Below, piece after piece: positions 26,080 through 33,724 of a stretch of DNA of 64,000 nucleotides. Numbering within the stretch: position 1 is the first letter of the stretch; every line of letters begins with the position of its first letter. This DNA comes from Clostridia bacterium. Its GTDB lineage: Bacteria > Bacillota > Clostridia > Oscillospirales > Acutalibacteraceae. The stretch is from positions 29,494 to 93,493 of the forward strand of contig JAGALQ010000017.1 in NCBI GenBank assembly GCA_017625095.1, read 5' to 3'. The position numbers and the translations under genes are program-made. The notes beneath the pieces were generated by a model. It made no database searches. It saw only the letters and a list, made by a program, of their open reading frames with translations, and was not told the origin of the DNA.

Positions 26080-26198
26080 GGCTCCCTCAGATGAGGGAGC
26101 TGTCGAGCATAGCGAGACTGAGGGAGAGACAAAAACTGCTACCCCTCCGTCATTTGCGAAACAAATGACACCTCCCCTGACAAGGGGAGGTTTGGCAG
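26080..26198. repeat. Dispersed hairpin repeat, family 3 (copy A)
   Basis: A 119-base stretch has the paired motifs GGCTCCCTC/GAGGGAGC and GACTGAGGGAG, then CATTTG-CGAAA-CAAATG and CTCCCC-TGA-CAAGGGGAG hairpins. A shortened copy in the opposite orientation is at 63077-63146. It lies between the beta-propeller gene and the next gene and encodes nothing visible. Confidence 0.75.
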
Positions 26199-26240
26199 TA
26201 GCATACCTGAGTTATTTCCGCACCAAAAAGCGCAAAAATT

Positions 26241-26279
26241 AACGACCGTGTGATTTATTTCACACGGTCGTTTTTCTTT
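26241..26279. terminator. Bidirectional hairpin terminator, left copy of a flanking pair
   Basis: The stem AACGACCGTGTGA / TCACACGGTCGTT with a short A/T loop is followed by TTTTTCTTT on the plus strand. It overlaps the last codons of the leftward gene at 26255 and also faces the end of the beta-propeller gene. A near-identical copy at 26866-26905 marks the other edge of the small divergent module. Confidence 0.8.
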
Positions 26280-26551
26280 ATATCCTGAATTTCCTTTGAC
26301 TTCAGATACCAATAGAATCCCTCTGTCAGAATCGCAGACATTTCATCCTTATCTGTAAGTCCTCTTCGGATAAAATTGCGATATATTGAATTGTTACCTG
26401 TAAGCACATTGTTGCGTAGCCACAATCCAATACCAAAATGATTCTTCCAAATCTCATCAGCACCATATTTCAGGAACTCATTTATCTCGTTATCATCTAA
26501 AATGCTTTCCATAAGGTAGTATAAATCTTCTGTTTCCTTTTCAGCTTTCAA
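26255..26551 (-). CDS. Small protein, DUF6794-like
   Basis: This 98-residue soluble protein has the pattern GADEIWKNHFGIGLWLRNNVLTGNNSIYRNFIRRGLTDKDEMS (seen as GIGLWLRNNVL, then RGLTDKDEMSAIL and YWYLKSKE), resembling the DUF6794 family, in which LRNNWGLW and a later helix pair are conserved. The start is a TTG with GAGGTGA five to six bases ahead, mirror-like to the HTH gene on the opposite strand. Both genes share an upstream region with two palindromes. Function unknown; a small accessory or toxin/antitoxin-like partner of the HTH protein is possible. Confidence 0.65.
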   Translation of the reverse strand: MKAEKETEDLYYLMESILDDNEINEFLKYGADEIWKNHFGIGLWLRNNVLTGNNSIYRNFIRRGLTDKDEMSAILTEGFYWYLKSKEIQDIKKNDRVK

Positions 26552-26572
26552 AGTATCACCTCACGGTTATTT

Positions 26573-26590
26573 TACTATCTTTTGATAGTA
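26573..26590. promoter_or_regulatory. Palindromic operator 1
   Basis: TACTATC-TTTT-GATAGTA is a perfect inverted repeat with seven-base arms, in the gap between the divergent DUF6794-like and HTH genes. With operator 2, whose centre is 25 bases away, it is the likely binding site of the small HTH protein. Confidence 0.7.
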
Positions 26591-26597
26591 AAATCAA

Positions 26598-26615
26598 TAC
26601 TATTCTTTGATAGTA
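26598..26615. promoter_or_regulatory. Palindromic operator 2
   Basis: TACTAT-TCTTTG-ATAGTA repeats the sequence of operator 1 with one change and one extra mismatch near the centre. The direct spacing of 25 bases between centres puts both sites near the same face region over the divergent promoters. Confidence 0.7.
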
Positions 26616-26645
26616 CATATACTGAACACTGAGGTGAGTAAATAT

Positions 26646-26861
26646 ATGTATTATCCGCGTTTACGTGATTTAAGAGAAGACCACGACCTGATGCAAAAAG
26701 AGATAGCCGCAATACTGGGCATAGATCAAAGAGTATACAGCAACTATGAAACAGGAAAAAGAGAAATACCTGTTCACCTGCTGATAACTCTTGCAGATTA
26801 CTACAAAACCTCAACTGACTATATTTTAGGCAGAACCGATAACGCAAAACCGTATAAATAA
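26646..26861 (+). CDS. Small XRE-family helix-turn-helix repressor
   Basis: This 71-residue DNA-binding protein is little more than one HTH_3 domain: LRDLREDHDLMQKEIAAILG forms helices 1-2 and the turn (about residues 6-25), IDQRVYSNYETGKREIP the recognition helix, and HLLITLADYYKTSTDYILGRT the closing helices. The ATG at 26646 follows GAGGTG at eight bases; the upstream frame to 26607 lacks such a site and overlaps the operators. It probably binds the two TACTAT palindromes ahead of it and represses itself and the divergent gene. Confidence 0.85.
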   Translation: MYYPRLRDLREDHDLMQKEIAAILGIDQRVYSNYETGKREIPVHLLITLADYYKTSTDYILGRTDNAKPYK

Positions 26862-26865
26862 CAGC

Positions 26866-26905
26866 AACGACCGTGTGAAATATATCACGCGGTCGTTTTT
26901 CTTTT
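26866..26905. terminator. Hairpin terminator, right copy of a flanking pair
   Basis: AACGACCGTGTGA, an A/T loop, and TCACGCGGTCGTT are followed by TTTTCTTTT on the plus strand. It ends the small HTH gene and lies 12 bases from the stop of the leftward GH4 gene. Sequence and orientation are nearly the same as the copy at 26241-26279, so the module between them is bounded by 40-base direct repeats. Confidence 0.85.
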
Positions 26906-26916
26906 ACTTATGTAAC

Positions 26917-28200
26917 TTAGTTATTAAAAAATTGGGGAAGATAATCCTTGTGTGCTTCCTTCATTTCGTTGAAGCAGTTGAGAGCCTTCTCCCAGTCACC
27001 GACAAGCGGATGAACAAGAAGAGCGTTGAGAGCAGCTTCATTTGAGCCTGTCTTTGCAGCCTCAACTGTATAGCGCTCATACTCCTTGACAATGCTCATA
27101 AGACCGATGATATGGCGGTTTGTGATTTCGCCGAGATCAACAGGCTCTGCACCGTTCTTGCCGATGCGTGCGGGGACCTCGATAACATCGTCGGGCTTGA
27201 GGAAGGGAAGAGTGTTGCCGTTCTTGATGTTGACAACCTGAACGTCGCCGATATCGTTTGCAATTGCGTTGATAAGAGAAACAGCAACAAGTGAATACTT
27301 GTGACCGCCGCGCTGATCAAGCAGAGCAGGCTTTACGTACAGACCCTCGTCAGAGTACATTTCAAGAAGCTCTTCTTCAATTTCCATACACTTCTGTGCA
27401 CGGCTCTTCTCACCCTTGAGAAGATACTCGAGCTTTGCATTGCGGCAGTAGTAATACTGAAGGTATGATGAGGGAAGAGCGTGGATAGCGGCAAGAGTCT
27501 CAAGAGAGAAGCCGTCATCCTTGATGTTTGCCATAACCTTGGGAGAGAAGCCGTTGGCGATAAGCTCGTCAATCTTCTCCTCGCCGTCAACCTTGACGGA
27601 TGTCATCCAGCTCAGGTGGTTAAGACCGACGTATTTGATCTCAGCATCATCGCCGACAATTTCCTTTGTATCGTCAAGCATATCGATCGGAACGTTGCAA
27701 AGACCGATACATTTGACGTTTGTGTTGTTGAGAACATACTCGGTAACGATACCCGAGGGATTTGTGAAGTTGATAAGCCATGCATCCGGGCAGATCTCTT
27801 CAATCTTGTTACAGATGTTCTTCATAACGGGGATTGTACGAAGAGCCTTGAAGAAGCCGCCGATACCTGTTGTTTCCTGACCGATGAGACCGTACTTGAG
27901 CGGAATTGTTTCGTCAAGATGTCTGCAGGGAAGCTTGCCGACACGAATCTGTGTGACGACGAAATCTGCGCCCTGAAGTGCTACGTCAAGATCGTCTGTG
28001 AGAACAGTTTCGCAGTCGATGCCTGCAGCCTTGAGCATACGGATGCAGAGGTTGCCGACAATGTTTCTCTTACGGTCATCAATATCCATAAAGGAGATTT
28101 TCTTGAGCTTGAGTGAATCTCTTGCCTGAAGGAAGCCGTCAACAAGCTCGGGACAATATGTGCTGCCTGAGCCGATAACGCAAACGTTTATTTCTTTCAT
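26917..28200 (-). CDS. GH4 family glycosidase (6-phospho-glucosidase-like)
   Basis: This 427-residue NAD- and metal-dependent glycosidase works by oxidation-elimination. The Rossmann loop VIGSGSTYCPELVDG is at residues 8-22. INFTNPSGIVTEYVLNN (about 145-161) gives the Asn binding site, GLCNVPID the metal-binding Cys (about 170), and GLNHLSWM the metal His (about 198). Near 255 lies the YYYCRNAKLEYLLK region. The family is cytosolic, acting on 6-phosphorylated sugars or, in some members, unphosphorylated ones. No phosphotransferase gene is present in the window; the operon instead holds a sugar kinase-like and a GH109-like gene, suggesting that phosphorylation occurs in the cytosol. Confidence 0.88.
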   Translation of the reverse strand: MKEINVCVIGSGSTYCPELVDGFLQARDSLKLKKISFMDIDDRKRNIVGNLCIRMLKAAGIDCETVLTDDLDVALQGADFVVTQIRVGKLPCRHLDETIPLKYGLIGQETTGIGGFFKALRTIPVMKNICNKIEEICPDAWLINFTNPSGIVTEYVLNNTNVKCIGLCNVPIDMLDDTKEIVGDDAEIKYVGLNHLSWMTSVKVDGEEKIDELIANGFSPKVMANIKDDGFSLETLAAIHALPSSYLQYYYCRNAKLEYLLKGEKSRAQKCMEIEEELLEMYSDEGLYVKPALLDQRGGHKYSLVAVSLINAIANDIGDVQVVNIKNGNTLPFLKPDDVIEVPARIGKNGAEPVDLGEITNRHIIGLMSIVKEYERYTVEAAKTGSNEAALNALLVHPLVGDWEKALNCFNEMKEAHKDYLPQFFNN

Positions 28201-28219
28201 TTTATATTACCTCCGTTAT

Positions 28220-29155
28220 TTATGCGTACTGCTGAAGTATCCAGTTGATGCAGCCGAATACGGGTGCAGCTGTGAGCTTTTTGAAGCAGAGCTTTTTGCT
28301 TGTGAGCTTGCCTGCTTTTTCAATCATAAGGTCAACATACTTTTCGCTGGGAAGCTTTGTGTGGATGGAGCCTGCAAGAACAACCTCAACCTCATCGTCA
28401 AAATCAAGCTGATTTGCGTGAGCAGCAATGAGGTATGCGCCTCTGTCTGCAAGTGCTTCAACAGCCTTCATAACGGGCTTGTCACCCATATTTGCTGCAG
28501 CAAAGAAGAAATCGATAAGGCGCATAACAAAGCGTGACATCTGCTCCTCATCCTCATACATTGCAACTGTGCCGAGGAACTCTTCCTTTGACTTGATGCC
28601 GAAATCCTCAAAGAACATATCGGTCATAGCAGTCTTTTCGATGTTAAGCATTACGTCATCGTAAATGATGCGGTATGCTGTGATTGCAATCTGATGTCCG
28701 CCGCCGATATCACCCGAAAACTCGCCGAGACCTGCAAGCTGACGCATCTCTCCCTTGCGGTCGATTGCGTTACAGCACATACCTGTGCCCATATTGTAGC
28801 CGATTGCGGCACCTGTTTCGCTGCCTGCCTTTACGCCGAGGAAGCCATCATTATAAATCTCAAAATTCTTGAGTCCCTTTGCCTTGAGCTTATCGCACAT
28901 AATATCGTGCTGATAAGGATGGTCAATGCCTGCAAGACCCATAAGTGTGAAGCTTACCTCATCAAGAGAAATGCCGTGCTTTTCGACAAGAGCGGTAAGA
29001 CCGCCCCAGATGATTTCGCTTGCCTCATCAAAAGAGCCTTCCATATTCTCGTGGTTGCTGCCGGGGGTCTTGACCTCGTCAAGTGTTTCCTTATTCTCAT
29101 TGAAGAGTGTGTAGACGGTTTTTGTACCGCCGCCGTCAACGCCTATGTAAAACAT
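28220..29155 (-). CDS. BadF/BadG-type ATPase, N-acetylhexosamine kinase-like
   Basis: This 311-residue ASKHA-fold protein starts YIGVDGGGTKTVYTLFNENK, the phosphate-1 loop of the family containing N-acetylglucosamine kinase. GSNHENMEG (substrate side), FTLMGLAGID and NDGFLGVKAGSETGAAIGYNMGTG (phosphate-2 loop) follow, with adenosine-binding VEVVLAGSIHT near the end. In this operon it would phosphorylate the amino sugar or sugar released by the flanking glycosidases. The CoA-dehydratase activator branch of the family is excluded by the missing Fe-S Cys pair. Substrate is inferred. Confidence 0.85.
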   Translation of the reverse strand: MFYIGVDGGGTKTVYTLFNENKETLDEVKTPGSNHENMEGSFDEASEIIWGGLTALVEKHGISLDEVSFTLMGLAGIDHPYQHDIMCDKLKAKGLKNFEIYNDGFLGVKAGSETGAAIGYNMGTGMCCNAIDRKGEMRQLAGLGEFSGDIGGGHQIAITAYRIIYDDVMLNIEKTAMTDMFFEDFGIKSKEEFLGTVAMYEDEEQMSRFVMRLIDFFFAAANMGDKPVMKAVEALADRGAYLIAAHANQLDFDDEVEVVLAGSIHTKLPSEKYVDLMIEKAGKLTSKKLCFKKLTAAPVFGCINWILQQYA

Positions 29156-29183
29156 ATTTTTAACTCCCTTTCTGTATCAGCAC

Positions 29184-30452
29184 TTATTCTGCTGTTTCTT
29201 CTTTGGTTTCTTCTTTTATGTCGTAGAATTCGTGGCAAACCTCATCAAGGCAGTATCTGCCTCTGCGGTAAGGCTCTCTGTCAATCCACATACCGTTTGT
29301 GAAATCGGGGAATGCAATCGGGTGGCTGCCCATTGAAATTGACTGCTCGGAAAGGCAGGTTACAGCCATCCATGCTGCGGTGTCATAAACATCAATGGGG
29401 GGCTTTGTATCGTTAAGTGCAGCCTCAGCAAAAGCGGAGAGAACAAGGAAGTCCATACCGCCGTGACCTGCCTCGTGAACACCGCGCTGATAATATTCCT
29501 TCCACAGCGGATGCTCAAACTCCTCGATATATGGTTCAACACGCTCAAACTCATGATGAGGTGAACGGCCCTCGATATAAATCTGGTTGTCATCCTCTGT
29601 GTACATACCCTTTGTGCCGTCGATACGGTAGCCTCTTGAGTAAGGTCTGGGCAGTGAGCACTCGTGTGTGAGGAGGATTGTTTCGCCGTGAGCACACTTG
29701 ATCATTGTTGTGACAACGTCACCGAGTGTGAAATCATAGCCGTAAAGGTCATATTCCTCGCCCTTGTTGTCCTTTATCCACTGGTTAAGGCCTCTTGCCT
29801 TGCTGGACATTGAAACAACGGATACCATTCTGTTACCTCTGTTGATATCAAGAAGCTTACAGATCGGGCCGAGCTGATGGGTCGGATAGACCTCACCGTC
29901 ACGGTTCATAAAGTTATAAAGTCTGCCGTGGCGGTTCTCTCTGCCGAGAACGATTTCGTCACGAAGATCGTGCTGATAAGCGCCCTGTGTATGTACAACC
30001 TCGCCGAAGAGACCCTGACGCTTCATATTGAACAGAGCCATCTCAAAGCGATCGTAACAGCAGTTTTCAAGAAGCATACAGAATTTGCCTGTTTCTTCGC
30101 TTGTGCGTACAAGCTCCCAGCATTCCTCAATGCTTGCAGCGCCGCCGACTTCCATACCGACGTGCTTGCCTGCCTTCATACAGTCAACAGCGATACGGGA
30201 GTGTGTGATCCACGTTGTGGAGATCATAACAGCGCCGATATCGTCGCGCTTTATCATCTCTTTATAATCTGTGTAGCCGTCGGGGCTGATACCGTGCTCC
30301 TCTTCGAAGCGCTTTATCATATCGTCAACTCTGTCCTGATAAAGATCACAGACAGCGACGATTTCAACGCCTTCAACATTCTGAAGCTCAATAGCCATAC
30401 CTGAGCCTCTTCCGCTGACACCGATAACGGCAAACTTGATTTTTTCTGACAT
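29184..30452 (-). CDS. Gfo/Idh/MocA protein of the GH109 (alpha-N-acetylgalactosaminidase) type
   Basis: This 422-residue protein has the nucleotide-binding Rossmann region FAVIGVSGRGSGMAIELQNV at the start and GKHVGMEVGGAASIEECWEL near 95-115. ENCCYDRFEMALFNMKRQGLFG (seen in parts), HQLGPICKLLDINRGNRM and the signature EAGHGGMDFLVLSAF follow (about 330). The VYDTAAWMAVTCLSEQSISMG and FPDFTNGMW blocks are characteristic of GH109 enzymes, which use a tightly bound NAD+ to cleave alpha-GalNAc. No signal peptide is seen, so it would act in the cytosol. It is first in the operon with the kinase and GH4 genes. Confidence 0.83.
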   Translation of the reverse strand: MSEKIKFAVIGVSGRGSGMAIELQNVEGVEIVAVCDLYQDRVDDMIKRFEEEHGISPDGYTDYKEMIKRDDIGAVMISTTWITHSRIAVDCMKAGKHVGMEVGGAASIEECWELVRTSEETGKFCMLLENCCYDRFEMALFNMKRQGLFGEVVHTQGAYQHDLRDEIVLGRENRHGRLYNFMNRDGEVYPTHQLGPICKLLDINRGNRMVSVVSMSSKARGLNQWIKDNKGEEYDLYGYDFTLGDVVTTMIKCAHGETILLTHECSLPRPYSRGYRIDGTKGMYTEDDNQIYIEGRSPHHEFERVEPYIEEFEHPLWKEYYQRGVHEAGHGGMDFLVLSAFAEAALNDTKPPIDVYDTAAWMAVTCLSEQSISMGSHPIAFPDFTNGMWIDREPYRRGRYCLDEVCHEFYDIKEETKEETAE

Positions 30453-30470
30453 TTCTTGTTCCTCCGAGAA

Positions 30471-31016
30471 TTACTTGAAAATTTTTCGAAAGCTCTTTCT
30501 GATTTTTTTCAGGTAGAGCGTTATGAACTTGGTTAACATTATATCGTAAGCCACGAAGACGGCATTGGCAAGCGCAAGCAGAATAATTAATCCGTACCTG
30601 CCCATGCTGCCCATATCGTCAAACGGGATTCCGAGCACATAGGTTGTAAACAGATAGCCTGTAACGGCCGCTGCATTGAAAATCAAAAACTTGATAATCC
30701 ACTCTACCACATTCGGCAGGTGTTTTTCAAGAGGTGATTTAATAATCGGGTAATAGCCGAAGAATGCAATATAAAACACCGCCGCCTCTTTATCCGGCAC
30801 AACGAGCACCGCAAGCAGACTTACCGCAACGTAGACGATAAACGCCCAGCGTTTGTTAATTTCAATTACCATAAGTATCAGCAGCGCACCTGCAAGCAGG
30901 GGCAGTGCATAGGTCATAAAGGGTATGACGGCTGTCATCAGCATCAGTGTGACACTGAGCGCGCTGACAACTCCGCCGAGTGCTGTTTTTGAAGACTGTT
31001 TCATTGTGTCATTCAC
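30471..31016 (-). CDS. Multi-pass membrane protein, unassigned
   Basis: This 181-residue protein has about five membrane segments (roughly residues 13-50, 55-72, 76-90, 105-127, 137-160) and a strongly basic C-terminal tail (KKIRKSFRKIFK). Size and layout resemble ECF transporter S components, but no family motif is clear to me. It is the last gene after the DUF5685 and J-like genes, with one base between it and the J-like stop, so it is probably part of their operon. Substrate and role unknown. Confidence 0.6.
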   Translation of the reverse strand: MNDTMKQSSKTALGGVVSALSVTLMLMTAVIPFMTYALPLLAGALLILMVIEINKRWAFIVYVAVSLLAVLVVPDKEAAVFYIAFFGYYPIIKSPLEKHLPNVVEWIIKFLIFNAAAVTGYLFTTYVLGIPFDDMGSMGRYGLIILLALANAVFVAYDIMLTKFITLYLKKIRKSFRKIFK

Positions 31017-31017
31017 C

Positions 31018-31620
31018 TCAGCAGCACCTTATCAGGTCGCCGCCCATACATTCGCAACAGCAATCCGCACACAGCAGTGCCTGACATATATCGCAGGCTG
31101 AACAGCCGGAGCTGCCGTCTTTTTTTCTTTCGGTGCGATATCCGCCCGAGCGGTCTGCATTGATGTTGTCATAAGCCTTGCGGTACTGGGCATTTGAAGG
31201 ATCAAGCTGAGCTGCACGTTCAAAATTGCGTGATGCCTCCTCAAGCCAGCCTCTGCGGTGCTGAACGGTACCTTTGAGGTAATACCACTCTGCCGTGCGC
31301 TGTGCCGCAGGGATTCCGTCAAGCAAGGTATCTGCATCGTTAATATTGCCGCTTCTGATCTTTGCTCTGATATCGCCTAAATCATCAGGTGATGTGTAGT
31401 ATGCTCCCGCGTTCTGATAGCCGCCCGAATAAGTTCCGGAGCCGCCGCCTGTGCGGTTCATAATTATCTCATCATAAGCACTGTCTATTTCCTGCATCCG
31501 TGCAGGATCGGGTGAACTGCCGCCCTCGCTGTAAGTGCGTGCAAGGTTGCGGTAAGCGTTTCTTACCTGTTCATCGCTTGCCCCCTGAGGCAAGCCGAGA
31601 ACTTCAAACGGATTTCTCAT
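31018..31620 (-). CDS. J-domain-like protein with TPR unit and Cys-rich tail
   Basis: This 200-residue protein starts MRNPFEVLGLPQGASDEQVRNAY, the first helices of a J domain, but the HPD motif needed to stimulate Hsp70 is replaced by SEG (YRNLARTYSEGGSSPD). IDSAYDEI is the last J helix. A Gly/Tyr-rich linker and a TPR-like helix pair follow (WYYLKGTVQHRRGWLEEASRNFERA), then a C-terminal tail with ten or more Cys (CSACDICQALLC, CCCEC). The ATG at 31620 follows GGAGAG and overlaps the end of the DUF5685 gene by 17 bases. The Cys tail suggests metal binding or membrane-associated modification, which is speculation. Confidence 0.78.
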   Translation of the reverse strand: MRNPFEVLGLPQGASDEQVRNAYRNLARTYSEGGSSPDPARMQEIDSAYDEIIMNRTGGGSGTYSGGYQNAGAYYTSPDDLGDIRAKIRSGNINDADTLLDGIPAAQRTAEWYYLKGTVQHRRGWLEEASRNFERAAQLDPSNAQYRKAYDNINADRSGGYRTERKKDGSSGCSACDICQALLCADCCCECMGGDLIRCC

Positions 31621-32461
31621 TTTGTCTCTCCTTTTTAATTGTTTGCACCGTGTTATACATTCCGTCAACAACGATGTTCTCGAGGATATCGCCAAAGCGT
31701 GCAGGCTCAAGCCCATCGAACTCACGCATAAGCTGTGCGGCTGTAACGTTCAGCACACCTTCGGCATACTCCTCCGCTTCTTTTTCATTTTTATCTATAT
31801 TATTAAAAACATTATAGGATGATGTCTTTTTGTCGTCGTACATATCGTCAAACGCATCAATCAGGTAAACCCAGCGCCCTGCAAGGTAACCGAAGCGTTC
31901 CAGCTTTGACGCGGTTTCACCCTCAAAGCCGTAAGAGAGCAGCTTGCCCATTGCAAAAGCCGAAGGGTGAGCCGAGGCATCAATGCCGGCATCGCTCTTT
32001 TTTTCGACCTCGCTCTGCTCAAGCATTGCCGCCGTGATTATCCGGTCAACCTGCGGAAACTTTTTCTTTGCCTTATTGCGTTTGAGTGAGAAAAACGGAC
32101 GCATAATCCGCTTAATAAGAGCCTTGAAAAAAGATGAATCGTTTATATCGTCACAAAGCTTGTGGTAGACCATTATCATTGCGGCTGCCGCGGCAAAAGC
32201 AAGCTCATCGCCGCCGTTGACACACTGCAGACATTTTTTCATCGGATTAAAGCTGCAGCGTGAATCCTCAAAACCGCAGCACCGCTCTGCAAAAGCAAGC
32301 CTTGTGAGCGCAAGCATCGTGAAATCGTAATTGAGTGTCAGCCTTGCAAGCTGACCGTAATCCTTACCTATCTGCTTACACAGCGAGCAGTAGACACCCT
32401 TATAAGCCTCATAATCCTTAATTTTCAACTCAGGCTTATATATTTTAACATATCCGAACAA
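31604..32461 (-). CDS. DUF5685 family protein
   Basis: This 285-residue protein begins MFGYVKIYKPELKIKDYEAYKGVYCSLCKQIGKDYG, in which YCSLCKQ is a family hallmark (shown in full only as YKGVYCSLCKQIG). A second Cys cluster follows (RCCGFEDSRCSFNPMKKCLQC). Then comes a mostly helical region with basic patches, and an acidic segment GRWVYLIDAFDDMYDD that recalls the Asp-rich substrate site of all-alpha terpenoid synthase-like folds. The gene overlaps the J-like gene downstream, and this pairing is known to me from other Clostridia. Function is not established. Confidence 0.75.
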   Translation of the reverse strand: MFGYVKIYKPELKIKDYEAYKGVYCSLCKQIGKDYGQLARLTLNYDFTMLALTRLAFAERCCGFEDSRCSFNPMKKCLQCVNGGDELAFAAAAAMIMVYHKLCDDINDSSFFKALIKRIMRPFFSLKRNKAKKKFPQVDRIITAAMLEQSEVEKKSDAGIDASAHPSAFAMGKLLSYGFEGETASKLERFGYLAGRWVYLIDAFDDMYDDKKTSSYNVFNNIDKNEKEAEEYAEGVLNVTAAQLMREFDGLEPARFGDILENIVVDGMYNTVQTIKKERQNEKSV

Positions 32462-32507
32462 AATTATTATTCTCCGATTAATAACATTAATGAATTGTGT
32501 AACTATT

Positions 32508-32562
32508 CAAATCATGTTGCGTTAAGCAACATGATCATGATTTGCGTTTTTCAAAACGCATT
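32508..32562. repeat. AAATCAT-bounded hairpin modules, short copy
   Basis: Two adjacent small hairpins, TTGCG-TTAA-GCAA and GCGTTTTTCAAAACGC, are each bounded by AAATCATG or CATGATTTG. The right half (CATGATTTGCG to AAAACGCATT) is almost the same as 38261-38285. It lies just past the ispF stop and may also end transcription from that gene. Confidence 0.75.
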
Positions 32563-32564
32563 GT

Positions 32565-33035
32565 TTATACTATTGTACAAACGGAATGTGCCGCAATACC
32601 CTCACCGCTGCCGCTGAAGCCGAGACCCTCTTCCGTTGTTGCCTTGACGTTGACAAAGGACAAATCAACACCGCAGGCTGCAGCAATATTAGCGCGCATT
32701 TTTTCAATATGCGGCTTGAGCTTGGGAGCCTGAGCGATAACCGTAGCATCAATGTTGCCGACCTTATATCCTGCCTCAGCAAGCCTTGCAACAACCTGCC
32801 TGAGCAGCTCAAGGCTGTCCGCATCCTTGAAAGCAGGATCGTTATCGGGGAACATACCGCCGATATCACCCATTGCCGCCGCACCCAAAAGCGCATCGGA
32901 TATCGCGTGAAGGAGCACGTCGGCATCCGAATGACCGAGCAGACCTTTGACGTATTCTATTTCAACTCCGCCAAGGATAAGCTTTCTGCCCTCAACAAGG
33001 CGGTGAACATCGTAACCGTGACCGATTCTGAACAT
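32565..33035 (-). CDS. ispF: 2-C-methyl-D-erythritol 2,4-cyclodiphosphate synthase
   Basis: This 156-residue enzyme of the non-mevalonate isoprenoid pathway converts CDP-ME 2-phosphate to the cyclic diphosphate with loss of CMP. Zinc ligands are in [14 protein letters not shown] (Asp8, His10) and [21 protein letters not shown] (His about 42). [12 protein letters not shown] and the late [19 protein letters not shown] (CMP pocket) complete the family pattern. It follows ispD by two bases. Full length, a trimer in the family. Confidence 0.96.
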   Translation of the reverse strand: MFRIGHGYDVHRLVEGRKLILGGVEIEYVKGLLGHSDADVLLHAISDALLGAAAMGDIGGMFPDNDPAFKDADSLELLRQVVARLAEAGYKVGNIDATVIAQAPKLKPHIEKMRANIAAACGVDLSFVNVKATTEEGLGFSGSGEGIAAHSVCTIV

Positions 33036-33037
33036 TT

Positions 33038-33724
33038 TTATTCATCTCCCAACAGCGACTCCGCCATAGGAATATCCTCGGCAGTCGTTATTTTTATATT
33101 CGAGTATGAACCTTCAACCATTTTAACCTTACCGCCGCAGATTTCTACCAGGCGGCAGTCATCCGTCATATCCTTCGCCTTTTCACCAAGCGACTCAACA
33201 CAGCGCTCATACATAACTTTATCAAAGCACTGCGGAGTATGCACAGCCCAGAGAGTAGACCTGTCGGGTGTGTCGGTGATGAGCGAATTGCTGTCGGTGA
33301 CCTTGATTGTATCTTTCACCCTTACACCGCAGGCGGCACCGCCGTATTCAAAAGCGGCATCAACCGTGCGGCTGATAATATCCTGCGACACAAGCGGCCT
33401 TGCACCGTCGTGAATTGCGAGCATCACACTTTGCTCACTGCACATCGCAACCGCCGCGGCAACACTTTTCTGTCGGGTTTCACCGCCGGGTACGATGCAT
33501 TTTATCTTTTTATATTCAGCCAGCAGAGCGGAAAAATCATCAATATCCTCTGCTCTGGCGGCAATTATTATCTCGTTGATATCTTTGTTTTTCTCAAAGG
33601 CTTCAACCGTGCGGCTGAGCACCTCTCTGCCCTTGATTCTGAGAAGGAGCTTGTTTATGCCGCCCATACGTCTTGAACTGCCTGCGGCAACTATTACCGC
33701 GCTGACAAAACCTTTTTCAGCCAT
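33038..33724 (-). CDS. ispD: 2-C-methyl-D-erythritol 4-phosphate cytidylyltransferase
   Basis: This 228-residue CTP transferase precedes ispF in the isoprenoid pathway. The CTP loop [19 protein letters not shown] is at residues 8-26. [19 protein letters not shown], the VKDTIKV block and the terminal [14 protein letters not shown] follow, matching true IspD rather than TarI. Start: the open frame reaches 33772, but the ATG at 33724 has AAGGAG at the right distance and overlaps the RNase M5-like gene by eight bases. It is distinct from tarI at 0.8-1.5 kb. Confidence 0.95.
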   Translation of the reverse strand: MAEKGFVSAVIVAAGSSRRMGGINKLLLRIKGREVLSRTVEAFEKNKDINEIIIAARAEDIDDFSALLAEYKKIKCIVPGGETRQKSVAAAVAMCSEQSVMLAIHDGARPLVSQDIISRTVDAAFEYGGAACGVRVKDTIKVTDSNSLITDTPDRSTLWAVHTPQCFDKVMYERCVESLGEKAKDMTDDCRLVEICGGKVKMVEGSYSNIKITTAEDIPMAESLLGDE

